Shown here: in pieces, positions 53,244 through 61,989 of the stretch
Layout: each line of letters starts with the position of its first letter
How positions within the stretch are numbered: the stretch's first letter is position 1
Source: Alteromonas sp. 5E99-2
GTDB lineage: Bacteria > Pseudomonadota > Gammaproteobacteria > Enterobacterales > Alteromonadaceae
Assembly (NCBI RefSeq): GCF_017368475.1
Contig: NZ_JAFNJE010000002.1
Span: forward strand, 1 to 64,000
Length of the DNA: 64,000 bases
Direction of reading: 5' to 3'
Program-made: the position numbers and the translations under genes
Notes under the pieces: generated by a model
What the model saw: only the letters and a program-made list of their open reading frames with translations
Database searches by the model: none
What the model was told of the DNA's origin: nothing

Positions 53244-55109
53244 ATGCAAGAAAAAATACCCCTTCCCAGTCTATTAGCCGGCCCAATTTTACGACGAGTT
53301 GACGCTAAAAACATGAGTGTATGGTTAGTAACCAGCAGCGCTCAAACATTAAATTTATCTGTTTCTGACGGAAATAGTCCTGTTGAAGGAACAACTGACC
53401 AAAAGAGTGTTCAAATTGGCCTTCATGCTCATATTCAGTTGTTGAGCTTTATTCCTGAACAGAAAATTACCGCCAATCACGAGTATCACTACGATGTTCT
53501 CACTACAGATAGGTCTTCATTGTGCAGCGAAGCCTATCTACATTATGATGAAAAACCACTGCATTTTCGATGGCAGCAACACTTGACTCACGTTGCCCAT
53601 GGGTCGTGCCGAAAACCCCACTACCCAGGCGATGATGCGCTTGTAGCACTCGATGCACAATTTACCCGTGCCGATGGGATCGAAAACGAGTTTCGGCCCG
53701 ATGTATTATTGCTATCTGGCGATCAAGTTTATGTCGATGATGTTGCCGGCCCCATGCTGAATGCTATTCATCAAGTTATCGATATGCTTGGCTTATATGA
53801 AGAGTCTCTTGAAGGTGCCACCCTGTCTTGTTCATCTGAATTGAAACACAAACAAGACTTGCTCTATAAACGGGAAACCTTGCTGCCGAAATTTGAGCAC
53901 AACGACACTCTACTCGATACGTTTTTTGGTGCAAAAGAGAAACCCATTTTCACTTCGGTCAATGCCAAAAACCATTTAATATCCTTGGCAGAAATGCTCG
54001 CCATGTACTTGCTCGTTTGGTCTCCAAAATGTTGGGATTTCGTCAATTTAAGCAACGATATTCAGGAGCAAAAACACCATCTATTATTCAACCAAGAACT
54101 CGAACAGATAAACCATTTTAAGCAAGGCTTACCAAAAGTTCAGCGAGTGCTTGCTCACATTCCAACCTATATGATTTTTGATGATCACGACGTCACCGAC
54201 GATTGGAATTTGACTCGGGGCTGGGAAGAAATTGTCTATGGGCATCCATTTTCAAAAAGAGTCATTGGCAATGCTCTTATCGCCTATTGGTTGTGCCAAG
54301 GATGGGGAAACGAACCCGAAAAATTTGAGTCTATTTATACCAATGCGGATAAAGTATTCGAGCCGCAACTACCTAAACAAAATCAGTTAATAGACCAACT
54401 ACTAAGCTGGGAGAACTGGTGTTTTTGCTTAGATACCGAACCCTTTGTGTATGTAATGGATAGTAGAACACGGCGATGGCGTTCTGAATCAAACAAAAAT
54501 AAACCCTCGGGTTTACTCGATTGGGAAGCCTTGTGTGAGTTCCAAAACACAATAATGAACAAACAACGGGTTATAGTTGTAAGTCCAGCGCCCATATTTG
54601 GGGTGAAACTAATTGAAGCTATTCAAAAAGTATTTACGTTTTTTGGCAAGGCTCTCACTGTGGATGCAGAAAACTGGATGGCGCACAAAGGGACCGCCAA
54701 TGTCATGCTAAACATATTTAAGCATACTCACACGCCACCCCAATTCATTATTCTGTCCGGTGATGTGCACTATAATTTTGTTTATGACATCAGTATAAAA
54801 CACAGACGAAACTCCCCCAACATTGTCCAGTTCACCGCAAGTGGTATTAAAAATGAATTCCCAGCAACCTTGTTGGCCATTTTAGATAAAATAAACCAAT
54901 TGCTATACGCAAGTCGCTCACCACTAAACTGGTTTACTAAGCGCCGTAGGATGAAAATCAAAACACGCAGGCCAAATACAAACAATAAACGCTCCCTGCT
55001 AAATACGCCAGCTATTGGCGTAGTGAAAATATCCTCGCACAGCGACCAAGTCAGCTGCGAGCTTTTAACTGCCAAAGGCGAGTGTATTCGCTTCGAACAA
55101 GAGCAGTAG
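53244..55109 (+). CDS. PhoD-like metallophosphatase, cytosolic form
   Basis: The 621-residue protein has an N-terminal fibronectin-like strand region (about 10-110), then a metallophosphatase core: HVAHGSCRKP, LLLSGDQVYVDD, IFDDHDVTDDWN, AYWLCQGWGN and ILSGDVHYNF carry the metal-binding Asp/His residues of the PhoD family. It has neither a Tat nor a Sec signal, unlike secreted PhoD, so a cytosolic role is inferred. The C-terminal 60 residues are strongly basic (KRRRMKIKTRRPN). Substrate is unknown. Confidence 0.85.
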   Translation: MQEKIPLPSLLAGPILRRVDAKNMSVWLVTSSAQTLNLSVSDGNSPVEGTTDQKSVQIGLHAHIQLLSFIPEQKITANHEYHYDVLTTDRSSLCSEAYLHYDEKPLHFRWQQHLTHVAHGSCRKPHYPGDDALVALDAQFTRADGIENEFRPDVLLLSGDQVYVDDVAGPMLNAIHQVIDMLGLYEESLEGATLSCSSELKHKQDLLYKRETLLPKFEHNDTLLDTFFGAKEKPIFTSVNAKNHLISLAEMLAMYLLVWSPKCWDFVNLSNDIQEQKHHLLFNQELEQINHFKQGLPKVQRVLAHIPTYMIFDDHDVTDDWNLTRGWEEIVYGHPFSKRVIGNALIAYWLCQGWGNEPEKFESIYTNADKVFEPQLPKQNQLIDQLLSWENWCFCLDTEPFVYVMDSRTRRWRSESNKNKPSGLLDWEALCEFQNTIMNKQRVIVVSPAPIFGVKLIEAIQKVFTFFGKALTVDAENWMAHKGTANVMLNIFKHTHTPPQFIILSGDVHYNFVYDISIKHRRNSPNIVQFTASGIKNEFPATLLAILDKINQLLYASRSPLNWFTKRRRMKIKTRRPNTNNKRSLLNTPAIGVVKISSHSDQVSCELLTAKGECIRFEQEQ

Positions 55110-55167
55110 CGGACTATTTTAACAACGAAGTGGATATCAACTCTAAATTCAGCAGTTTTATCGAATA

Positions 55168-55190
55168 TTCATGTTACTAAATAACATGAA
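55168..55190. repeat. Inverted repeat upstream of tricorn-like gene
   Basis: TTCATGTTA-CTAAA-TAACATGAA is a perfect 9-base dyad. It lies 49 bases before the ATG at 55239 and 59 bases after the PhoD-like stop. No T-run follows, which argues against a terminator and fits an operator; the regulator is unknown. Confidence 0.45.
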
Positions 55191-55238
55191 GTGCAATAGT
55201 TTTAGCTCCTAAAAATTATAAAGTTCCATACATACGAC

Positions 55239-58200
55239 ATGAAAAAACTCAGTATTTTTAGCTTACTCCTGTTAAGCAAATACAGTCTCGCAGCACCATT
55301 AATTATGCAGCCAGAAATCAGCCCTGATGGTAATAACATTGCCTTTTCCTATCAAGGGGATATTTGGAAAGTAAACGCTTCTGGAGGACGAGCAGATCGG
55401 CTAACCATTCACGAAGGTTACGAAAGCTCTCCCAAATGGAATGCTGACGCATCAAAAATTGCTTTTTCAAGTGACCGTTATGGAAATAATGATGTTTTTG
55501 TAATGGCTGAGTCAGGCGGACAACCCACCCGACTTACTTACCATTCGGCAAACGATACTGTTCTAGGGTTTCAAAACGACCATGTTCTGTTTAATAGTCG
55601 TCGTTTATACGCTCAAGTAGAGCGTGAACCCGAAGTATTAACTGTTTCAGCCAATGCAACAGCAACAGAATCTCGCTTTATGGACGCATTAGGCTTTGAC
55701 GCAACGGTTTCTCCCGACGGGAGTATGATAGCTTTCGTCAGAGGCACAGCAAGAACGTCAAGAGAAGATTACCGTGGCCCTGCTAACCGCAACATTTGGA
55801 TTTACTCAGTAAAAGATAAGAGTTACAAACAACTTACTAAACACGAAGGCGCCGATATTAGTCCTCATTGGGTTGATAACAATACCTTGTATTACCTTTC
55901 GCCTAAAAGTGGCAAATACAACGTCCATAAAATCACCTTAAAAGGCAAAGACAAGCAGCTCACTAGCGAAAAAGAATTTGGTATTACGCACTTCAGTACT
56001 ACAACCAGTGGTGATGCCATTGTCTACCAAGCTGGCGACAAAATAGTGAAGATGACACCGTCAAACGGCGCTTATGTTCCCGTTGATATTAATGTAGCAA
56101 GTGACTTCCGATTTGACCCTCAAATCGCTAAAAAAGTGACTAACGATCTCGACGAGTACGCGGTATCTCCCAACGGTAAGCTCTCAGCTTACGTAGTAAG
56201 AGGCGATATTTATGTTACTCGAAACGACAAAGAAGACAGCCGAAGTGTACGTTTAACCCAAGGAGCCTCCAGAGACAGAGACCCAGTATGGTTAAATGAC
56301 CATACCCTAGTATTTGCCTCGGACAAAACAGGCAATAACGATTTATACACGTTAACGTCTGCCGACCCAGATCAACCAGACCTGTTTAAGTCCCTCAAAC
56401 ATCTAACCAAAGCTATCACCACAACGCCAGAAGACGAACGTTCTCCGGTCATTTCGCCCAACAGTGAACACATCGCCTACACCCTAGGTAGAGGCAAACT
56501 GGTGTCAGCGAATATTTCAGAAACCGGAGAGATAACATCGCCTCAGCAATTGCTTGATGGCTGGGATACGCCATCGGGAATAAGCTGGTCTCCAGACAGC
56601 CGCTGGTTAGCGTATTCTTTATCTGACTTAAACTTCAACGAAGAAGTTTATATTCACGCAGCAGATAATAGTTCTGAGCCTGTGAATATTAGTATGCATC
56701 CCAAATACGATAGAAACCCGGTATGGAGCCCGGATGGCAGCAAATTAGGATTTACGTCTATGCGCAATAATGGCGACATGGACATTTGGTTTGTATGGCT
56801 AACTAACAAAGACTATCAACGTTCAAAAGAACAATGGCGTCGTTTAGCCAAAGAAGATACCAACAGCGAGAAAAAAACGAAGAACAAAGATAAAGATGAC
56901 AATAAAGCCGAAAGCAGCGAAGAAAAAAGCGCAGACATTGTCGTAAATATAGATTTTGACGGAATTTATAAACGTTTAGAACAAGTAACTCGATACGCAG
57001 GTAACGAACTTGATCCCTTGTTCTCTGAAGACGGTGAAACCGTTTATTTCACATCGGGAAGAGCGGGTCGTCAAAATTACGAAGCTGAGCGTAATCTTTA
57101 CAAAATAAAGTGGGATGGTGAAGATAAAAAAGCCATTATCAGTGGTGACAAGGAGCCGCAAAACCTCTCACTAGCTGACAATGGAAAATACATATATTCC
57201 CTCACCAAAGGTGGAACATTAACGCGAGTCATCACCAAAAGTGATAAAGTAGAAAACATCAAAACCGTATCCCAACAAAAAATTGATCGCATTGCTGAAT
57301 ACGACCAAATTTTTGAAGACGCGTGGCGAGCTCTAGATGCAGGCTTTTACGACCCTGAATTTCACAACAATGATTGGAGTGCACTGAAAGCTCAATACAA
57401 GCCACTCGCGCTCTCTGCGTCCACCAAAGAAGATTTTCAAACCGTCTTTAACCTTATGCTAGGACAGCTTAACGCCAGCCATATGGGGTTATTCAGAGGA
57501 GAAAACCCTAAACAAACCCAACGCCAGCGCACAGGTTTACTGGGTATTGAAGGGCAACAGGTAGACTCAGGATTTAAAATCACATCCATTTTGCCAAACA
57601 GTCCTGCGGACCGAGAAGAAAGTCAGCTGGCGGTCGGTGATATCATTACTCATATCAACCAAGAAGCCGTTGCAGAAGCTAACATATATGCACATCTAAA
57701 CGGGCAAATCGACACGCCTGTGCTGTTAACCGTAAATCAATCCAATACAAACGACGTAACCTCGTCTGATATTGTTATTTGGCCAACCGCTAGTCTAAAT
57801 GCCGAAAACTACGACCACTGGGTTGAGACACGTCGTGGGCTTACTGACAAGTATTCTAAAGGCAAGTTAGGTTATTTACATATCCGCGGTATGAACTGGA
57901 CCAGCTTTGAGCGTTTTGAACGAGAACTAATGGCCGTGGGTCACGGTAAAGAAGGCATTGTAATAGACGTGCGTTACAATGGTGGCGGTTGGACAACCGA
58001 TTACCTTATGGCTGTGCTAAATGTGAAGCAGCACGCTTACACTATTCCTCGTGGCGCAACAGATGATATAGAAAAAAATCATAAGAAGTTTGAAGATTTT
58101 TATCCTTATTCTGAACGGTTACCTCTTTCAGCTTGGACAAAACCTTCTATTGCCATGAGTAACGAAAATAGTTACTCCAATGCAGAAATCTTTTCCCATG

Positions 58201-58460
58201 CGTACCAGTCTTTGGGGTTAGGTAAAGTTGTAGGCAGGCCAACCTTTGGTGCCGTTATCAGTACCGGCGCATATCAACTTGTCGATGGCTCAATTGTTAG
58301 AATGCCATTTAGAGGTTGGTGGGTTAAAAAGACAAATAAAAACATGGAATTAGGACCAGCAGTGCCTGACATAGAAGTGTTCAATCCACCCGCTTACAAA
58401 GCACAGGGTATCGACCCTCAACTCGAGCGTTCGGTGAAGGAACTGCTTAAATCACTTTAA
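55239..58460 (+). CDS. Tricorn-like S41 peptidase
   Basis: The 1073-residue precursor has a signal peptide (about 1-19, ending in YSLAAP), a long TolB/WD40-like beta-propeller region (about 20-680; repeated SPDG/SPDS units such as SPDGNNIAFSY, SWSPDSRWLAYS, VWSPDGSKLGFTS), a tricorn C1-type segment, a PDZ domain (about 765-850) and a tail-specific S41 protease domain (about 870-1065). NASHMGLF supplies the catalytic His, IDVRYNGGGWTTDYL is the S41 hallmark, and the nucleophile lies in NSYSNAEIFSH. The second-propeller linker near 545-570 is highly charged. It should degrade peptides in the periplasm. Confidence 0.92.
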   Translation: MKKLSIFSLLLLSKYSLAAPLIMQPEISPDGNNIAFSYQGDIWKVNASGGRADRLTIHEGYESSPKWNADASKIAFSSDRYGNNDVFVMAESGGQPTRLTYHSANDTVLGFQNDHVLFNSRRLYAQVEREPEVLTVSANATATESRFMDALGFDATVSPDGSMIAFVRGTARTSREDYRGPANRNIWIYSVKDKSYKQLTKHEGADISPHWVDNNTLYYLSPKSGKYNVHKITLKGKDKQLTSEKEFGITHFSTTTSGDAIVYQAGDKIVKMTPSNGAYVPVDINVASDFRFDPQIAKKVTNDLDEYAVSPNGKLSAYVVRGDIYVTRNDKEDSRSVRLTQGASRDRDPVWLNDHTLVFASDKTGNNDLYTLTSADPDQPDLFKSLKHLTKAITTTPEDERSPVISPNSEHIAYTLGRGKLVSANISETGEITSPQQLLDGWDTPSGISWSPDSRWLAYSLSDLNFNEEVYIHAADNSSEPVNISMHPKYDRNPVWSPDGSKLGFTSMRNNGDMDIWFVWLTNKDYQRSKEQWRRLAKEDTNSEKKTKNKDKDDNKAESSEEKSADIVVNIDFDGIYKRLEQVTRYAGNELDPLFSEDGETVYFTSGRAGRQNYEAERNLYKIKWDGEDKKAIISGDKEPQNLSLADNGKYIYSLTKGGTLTRVITKSDKVENIKTVSQQKIDRIAEYDQIFEDAWRALDAGFYDPEFHNNDWSALKAQYKPLALSASTKEDFQTVFNLMLGQLNASHMGLFRGENPKQTQRQRTGLLGIEGQQVDSGFKITSILPNSPADREESQLAVGDIITHINQEAVAEANIYAHLNGQIDTPVLLTVNQSNTNDVTSSDIVIWPTASLNAENYDHWVETRRGLTDKYSKGKLGYLHIRGMNWTSFERFERELMAVGHGKEGIVIDVRYNGGGWTTDYLMAVLNVKQHAYTIPRGATDDIEKNHKKFEDFYPYSERLPLSAWTKPSIAMSNENSYSNAEIFSHAYQSLGLGKVVGRPTFGAVISTGAYQLVDGSIVRMPFRGWWVKKTNKNMELGPAVPDIEVFNPPAYKAQGIDPQLERSVKELLKSL

Positions 58461-58481
58461 CACTAAAGTGGTAAACTAAGG

Positions 58482-58512
58482 GTGAGCAAGGCAAACAGTG
58501 CGCTTTGCTCAC
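58482..58512 (+). terminator. Possible terminator of the tricorn-like gene
   Basis: GTGAGCAA (58482-58489) pairs exactly with TTGCTCAC (58505-58512) around a 15-base loop, 21 bases after the stop codon. It is followed by ATTTATC, so the T-run is short. A weak or factor-assisted terminator is the likely reading. Confidence 0.5.
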
Positions 58513-58651
58513 ATTTATCACTGGAAAAACCCGCCACACATCGTACAATTCTCCACACTGTTTATTTTTAATATCCTGTTCTTAATTTGGAAGTCTGCTG
58601 TAATAGCTCGATATCCAAAAAATAAGACTATAAGTGTGAATAGATAACTTA

Positions 58652-59188
58652 ATGAGTGATTCAGAATTTTCCATTGGCCTGTTTTTTGGCTCAACCACTT
58701 GCTACACAGAAATGGCCGCCGAAAAAATTCAAGCCAGACTTAACAGCCTGTTCGACGCAGATATAGTGACAATGCACAATATTGAATCGGAAAGCTTAAG
58801 TAAAACCGCCCATTACGACATGGTGATTTTTGGTATATCCACTTGGGATTTTGGCGAGCTACAAGAAGATTGGGAAAGCCACTGGGGTGAAGTGCACGGA
58901 TTAGCATTAAAAGGCAAAACAGTGGCTCTGTTTGCTTTAGGCGACCAAGCTGGATACGCCGAATGGTTTCAAGATGCCCTTGGTATGTTGCACGACGCAC
59001 TTATTCCTACAGAATGTAACATCATTGGCTATTGGCCAAATCAAGGTTACGATTTTAATGAATCCAAGGCGTTAACCGAAGACAAACAATATTTTGTGGG
59101 TCTGTCTCTAGATGACGAAAATCAATACGACCTTACAGACCAACGTATCGCTGATTGGTGCGACCAATTGCTAACCGAAATGACGTGA
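58652..59188 (+). CDS. fldB: Flavodoxin FldB
   Basis: FldB is a long-chain FMN electron carrier. The 178-residue protein starts with LFFGSTTCYTEMAAEKI (phosphate loop), then the FMN aromatic/acidic loops FGISTWDFGELQEDWE and FALGDQAGYAEWFQDALGMLHD, and VGLSLDDENQYDLTDQRI, matching E. coli FldB closely and distinguishing it from FldA. The stop overlaps the GTG start of the following gene (GTGA). Confidence 0.95.
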   Translation: MSDSEFSIGLFFGSTTCYTEMAAEKIQARLNSLFDADIVTMHNIESESLSKTAHYDMVIFGISTWDFGELQEDWESHWGEVHGLALKGKTVALFALGDQAGYAEWFQDALGMLHDALIPTECNIIGYWPNQGYDFNESKALTEDKQYFVGLSLDDENQYDLTDQRIADWCDQLLTEMT

Positions 59189-59964
59189 ATCAACCTCGGC
59201 TCACTAAACCCTACTACCGCAACGGTCCATCCCATAGAGATGGCGCTGATGTGTCATTTTCTGACATTCGAAAAATGTTCAACTTTCCCTCAATACAAAT
59301 TGGGAAATGGGTAACCAAACAAGAACAACAAATAGCGGCAAATTTGTTTTTCGATGCGCTCTGTGACCTTTGCGATATATTAAAAGTGAACACGGAAGTT
59401 ATCTCTTTGCGAGGCACTCTTCACTTAGCGTTTGGCGTGGGCGGTAATAAAAACTCTAGTGCTCACTACGATGTATCTCGCCATCGCTTATCTCTGGCTA
59501 AAAATGCCGGAGGTGGAGCACTCGCACATGAATGGTTTCACGCCTTTGATCACTATATCTATTCTCGTATGTTTTTGCCTAGTCAAGGTTTTAGTTTTGC
59601 CAGTGAAGCTTGGTTGCACAACCAAAACGTCAATTCACATCCATTAAATCAACTTTTATCTAAAAGTTTCGAAGCTCTTTTTCTTAACGACGATGGCGAA
59701 GATATAAATCAGTTTGTTGACGCCAGTGTACGTGCAGATAAAGCCATGAAAATGCACTACTTCGCTCTGCCTCAAGAAATGGCCGCTCGGGCGTTTGAAG
59801 CGTGTATTCAAGATCACTGGCTAAAAAATGCGTTTTTAGTGCAAGGCACAAAACAAACAACCGAGGCAAAAGTGGGTTTATACCCAAATGGTACTCACTT
59901 AAAACGCGTATCGAGTGCTCTCTTCGCTTATTTTAATGCGCTAGGTTCGGTTATGGAAAAATGA
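59185..59964 (+). CDS. CLCA_X family protein, HExxH metalloprotease-like
   Basis: The 259-residue protein resembles the CLCA_X family, uncharacterised, with a conserved PYYRNGPSHRDGADVSF opening, LRGTLHLAFGVGGN, and a zinc-protease-like GALAHEWFHAFDHYI (HEWFH near residue 115). A second helix (EMAARAFEACIQDHW) may give the third metal ligand. The start is taken as GTG at 59185, overlapping the fldB stop by 4 bases (GTGA); a TTG 10 codons earlier is possible. Translational coupling with fldB suggests joint expression. Protease activity has not been shown by the sequence itself. Confidence 0.8.
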   Translation: MNQPRLTKPYYRNGPSHRDGADVSFSDIRKMFNFPSIQIGKWVTKQEQQIAANLFFDALCDLCDILKVNTEVISLRGTLHLAFGVGGNKNSSAHYDVSRHRLSLAKNAGGGALAHEWFHAFDHYIYSRMFLPSQGFSFASEAWLHNQNVNSHPLNQLLSKSFEALFLNDDGEDINQFVDASVRADKAMKMHYFALPQEMAARAFEACIQDHWLKNAFLVQGTKQTTEAKVGLYPNGTHLKRVSSALFAYFNALGSVMEK

Positions 59965-60105
59965 CGTTTTTGCATTAAGTTAAAACATTATCAATAAAAT
60001 AATAGACAAAGCCTTATTTTTTTTTAACAATGAGAATATCGTATCGGTGCAGAGTAATTATTGTGCGCCAAGTTAGTGAAGTATATAAAAGGCAAAGAGT
60101 CTGAA

Positions 60106-60513
60106 ATGAAAAGAAAAAAGCATACTAGTGGCGATGACGAGGCTCAAGTTGACATGACGCCAATGTTGGACATTGTGTTCATCATGTTGATTTTCTTTAT
60201 CGTAACAACGTCATTCGTTAAAGAAAAAGGTCTTGGCGTTAATCGTCCAGAAGACAACCAAAATCAAAACCAAAATCCGTCACAAGCGCTTTCTATTCGA
60301 ATTGATGCCGATGGTGTAATTCAGATGAATGGGCGTGAAGTGGATATTCGCCGTGTAATTGCAAACGTACAAACTTATTTAGCAAATACACCAACAACAT
60401 CAGCGGCAATTCAAGCTCACGAAGATACAGAGCACGGCATTGTTGTCGAAGTAATGAACCAAGCGAAAATAGCAGGTATCGAACAAGTATCGGTTCTGGT
60501 TAAAAAAGACTAA
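60106..60513 (+). CDS. ExbD/TolR-type biopolymer transport protein
   Basis: The 135-residue protein has a cytosolic basic N-terminus, one membrane helix with the essential aspartate (DMTPMLDIVFIMLIFFIVTTSF), and a periplasmic ExbD domain. A Gln/Asn-rich linker (NQNQNQNPSQ) follows the helix. ExbD partners ExbB in proton-driven energisation of TonB. No exbB or tonB gene is adjacent. The ATG at 60106 is preferred; an in-frame TTG at 60061 would add 15 residues. An intrinsic terminator ends the gene. Confidence 0.9.
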   Translation: MKRKKHTSGDDEAQVDMTPMLDIVFIMLIFFIVTTSFVKEKGLGVNRPEDNQNQNQNPSQALSIRIDADGVIQMNGREVDIRRVIANVQTYLANTPTTSAAIQAHEDTEHGIVVEVMNQAKIAGIEQVSVLVKKD

Positions 60514-60534
60514 TAGTTTATTTGAAATAATGAA

Positions 60535-60567
60535 AAACCGATTGAACATATTCAATCGGTTTTTTTA
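60535..60567. terminator. Strong bidirectional intrinsic terminator
   Basis: AAACCGATTGAA-CATA-TTCAATCGGTTT forms a perfect 12-base-pair stem with a 4-base loop, followed by TTTTAT on the plus strand and by TTTC after the stem on the minus strand. It sits 21 bases after exbD and overlaps the stop codon (60552-60554) of the convergent YgjV gene. Confidence 0.93.
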
Positions 60568-61061
60568 TGTCTGTAATCTTGTTTCAGTTTTATAAAAATA
60601 CTCACCAAATTACTGATGTTGAAAATACTACCAAATATACTGCCAACTAAAATGGCGTAAGTCAGCCCTAATAATTCCGCCAAAATAAACCACTGCCGAA
60701 TACGTGTCGCGCTTTTTAGAACAAAACTACCTATGGTGAAAACTAATGACGACGTATAGGCGATAGCAATTATCCAAGCGTGCTGTAACGCAAACCACTC
60801 GTAGAATAAAAAGCCCAGATTAACTGCTACAAAGAGCAATACAACTTCACTTCTTCGGTACCGTAAGGCAACGATATTTCTCAGTGACGCTAAACCACAT
60901 CCAATCCCTGCTGCCATTGCTCCCAAAAGGAAAAAGTGAGTACTTACAACCGCCAAAGCAACAGCAGATATAATTCGATATCGGTTCATATCATTTTGTC
61001 GATATCCGATAAAGTTAATGACCAACGCCAGTGCACCTAGTGCCTCAGCAAAAATTCCCAT
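60552..61061 (-). CDS. YgjV-family inner membrane protein
   Basis: The 169-residue protein has about five hydrophobic segments and begins with FAEALGALALVINFIGYRQNDMNRYRIISAVALAVVSTHFFLLGAMAAGIG, a pattern of the YgjV (Imp-YgjV) family. Function is unknown. Its stop codon lies inside the terminator stem at 60535-60562. It is preceded on the same strand by trmN6 after 24 bases, so the two may be co-transcribed. Confidence 0.8.
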   Translation of the reverse strand: MGIFAEALGALALVINFIGYRQNDMNRYRIISAVALAVVSTHFFLLGAMAAGIGCGLASLRNIVALRYRRSEVVLLFVAVNLGFLFYEWFALQHAWIIAIAYTSSLVFTIGSFVLKSATRIRQWFILAELLGLTYAILVGSIFGSIFNISNLVSIFIKLKQDYRHKKTD

Positions 61062-61085
61062 AAAAACAGCACGCCCTAGGTTAAA

Positions 61086-61805
61086 TTAAAAACGTAAATA
61101 AAAGTCTTGGCACAGGTGTTTAAACCCAGATGTATAGTCAGCTTTATCCTGAATAATCAAATTTTCCTTGTTCGAAACACTCCCCACTTCAACATTTGAA
61201 AATTCTAGCAAGGTTAAATAGGGTGTTGTATTAGGTTTACTTTGCACATCTTGATACCGCTCCAAATGCCAATGATACGCCAATGCACTATCAACAACCT
61301 GCTTAAACAACGAATGTGGATACATTACGACTAATCTTGCGCGACTATTGGCAACACGCTGACAAACCTTAAACAGATCGTCATATGAAAAGCTCTGCTG
61401 GTGCCTTGCTAAGCGTCGAGCGCTTTCCATACCAGCATTCATATCACTCTTTTCTTCAGCAAAATAGGGAGGGTTAGCAATAATGAAATCATACCCTCTA
61501 TCTCCTCTTACTAATAAACCGGCATCTAGATGTTCGGCTTTGCCCTTTTTTTCCCAAGGGCTAATTGCTATATTTTTTTGCGTCTGTACGACCGCGCCTT
61601 CGTCTATGTCTATTGCATGAACACGTGCCGTAGCCACAGATTTTTGTAACATCATTAACGTCAATATTCCGCTACCACAACCAAGATCCAGAATATTTAT
61701 GGCGTCATTCGGCTGCGCCCAGCTTCCCAGCATCAATGCATCCGTCGATACTTTCATCCCACATTCAGTATCATCGATAAAGAACTGTTTACAACGAAAT
61801 CCCAT
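61086..61805 (-). CDS. trmN6: tRNA1(Val) (adenine(37)-N6)-methyltransferase TrmN6
   Basis: TrmN6 (YfiC) methylates N6 of A37 in tRNA1(Val) using S-adenosylmethionine. The 239-residue protein has the SAM motif ILDLGCGSGILTLMM and the amino-methyltransferase NPPYF motif, with FRCKQFFIDDTECGMKVSTDALMLGSW at the N terminus, a TrmN6 hallmark. ESARRLARHQQSFSYDDLF also matches. It is upstream of YgjV on the same strand. Diverges from the dehydratase gene with 184 bases between. Confidence 0.95.
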   Translation of the reverse strand: MGFRCKQFFIDDTECGMKVSTDALMLGSWAQPNDAINILDLGCGSGILTLMMLQKSVATARVHAIDIDEGAVVQTQKNIAISPWEKKGKAEHLDAGLLVRGDRGYDFIIANPPYFAEEKSDMNAGMESARRLARHQQSFSYDDLFKVCQRVANSRARLVVMYPHSLFKQVVDSALAYHWHLERYQDVQSKPNTTPYLTLLEFSNVEVGSVSNKENLIIQDKADYTSGFKHLCQDFYLRF

Positions 61806-61989
61806 GGTTTTTCAATTGTCCTTTGAAATTTCACCGCTTTATAACATAGTTGAAATAAAACATCGAAGGCGAGTAGCGTGTAAAGCAACCCGAATAAATA
61901 GCATTCCAGCTAACAATACCGGTTTAGTATTTACCATGGAGATTAATGTCGGGTAAACTGCATATCAAACCAACACTACGCGACGTACC

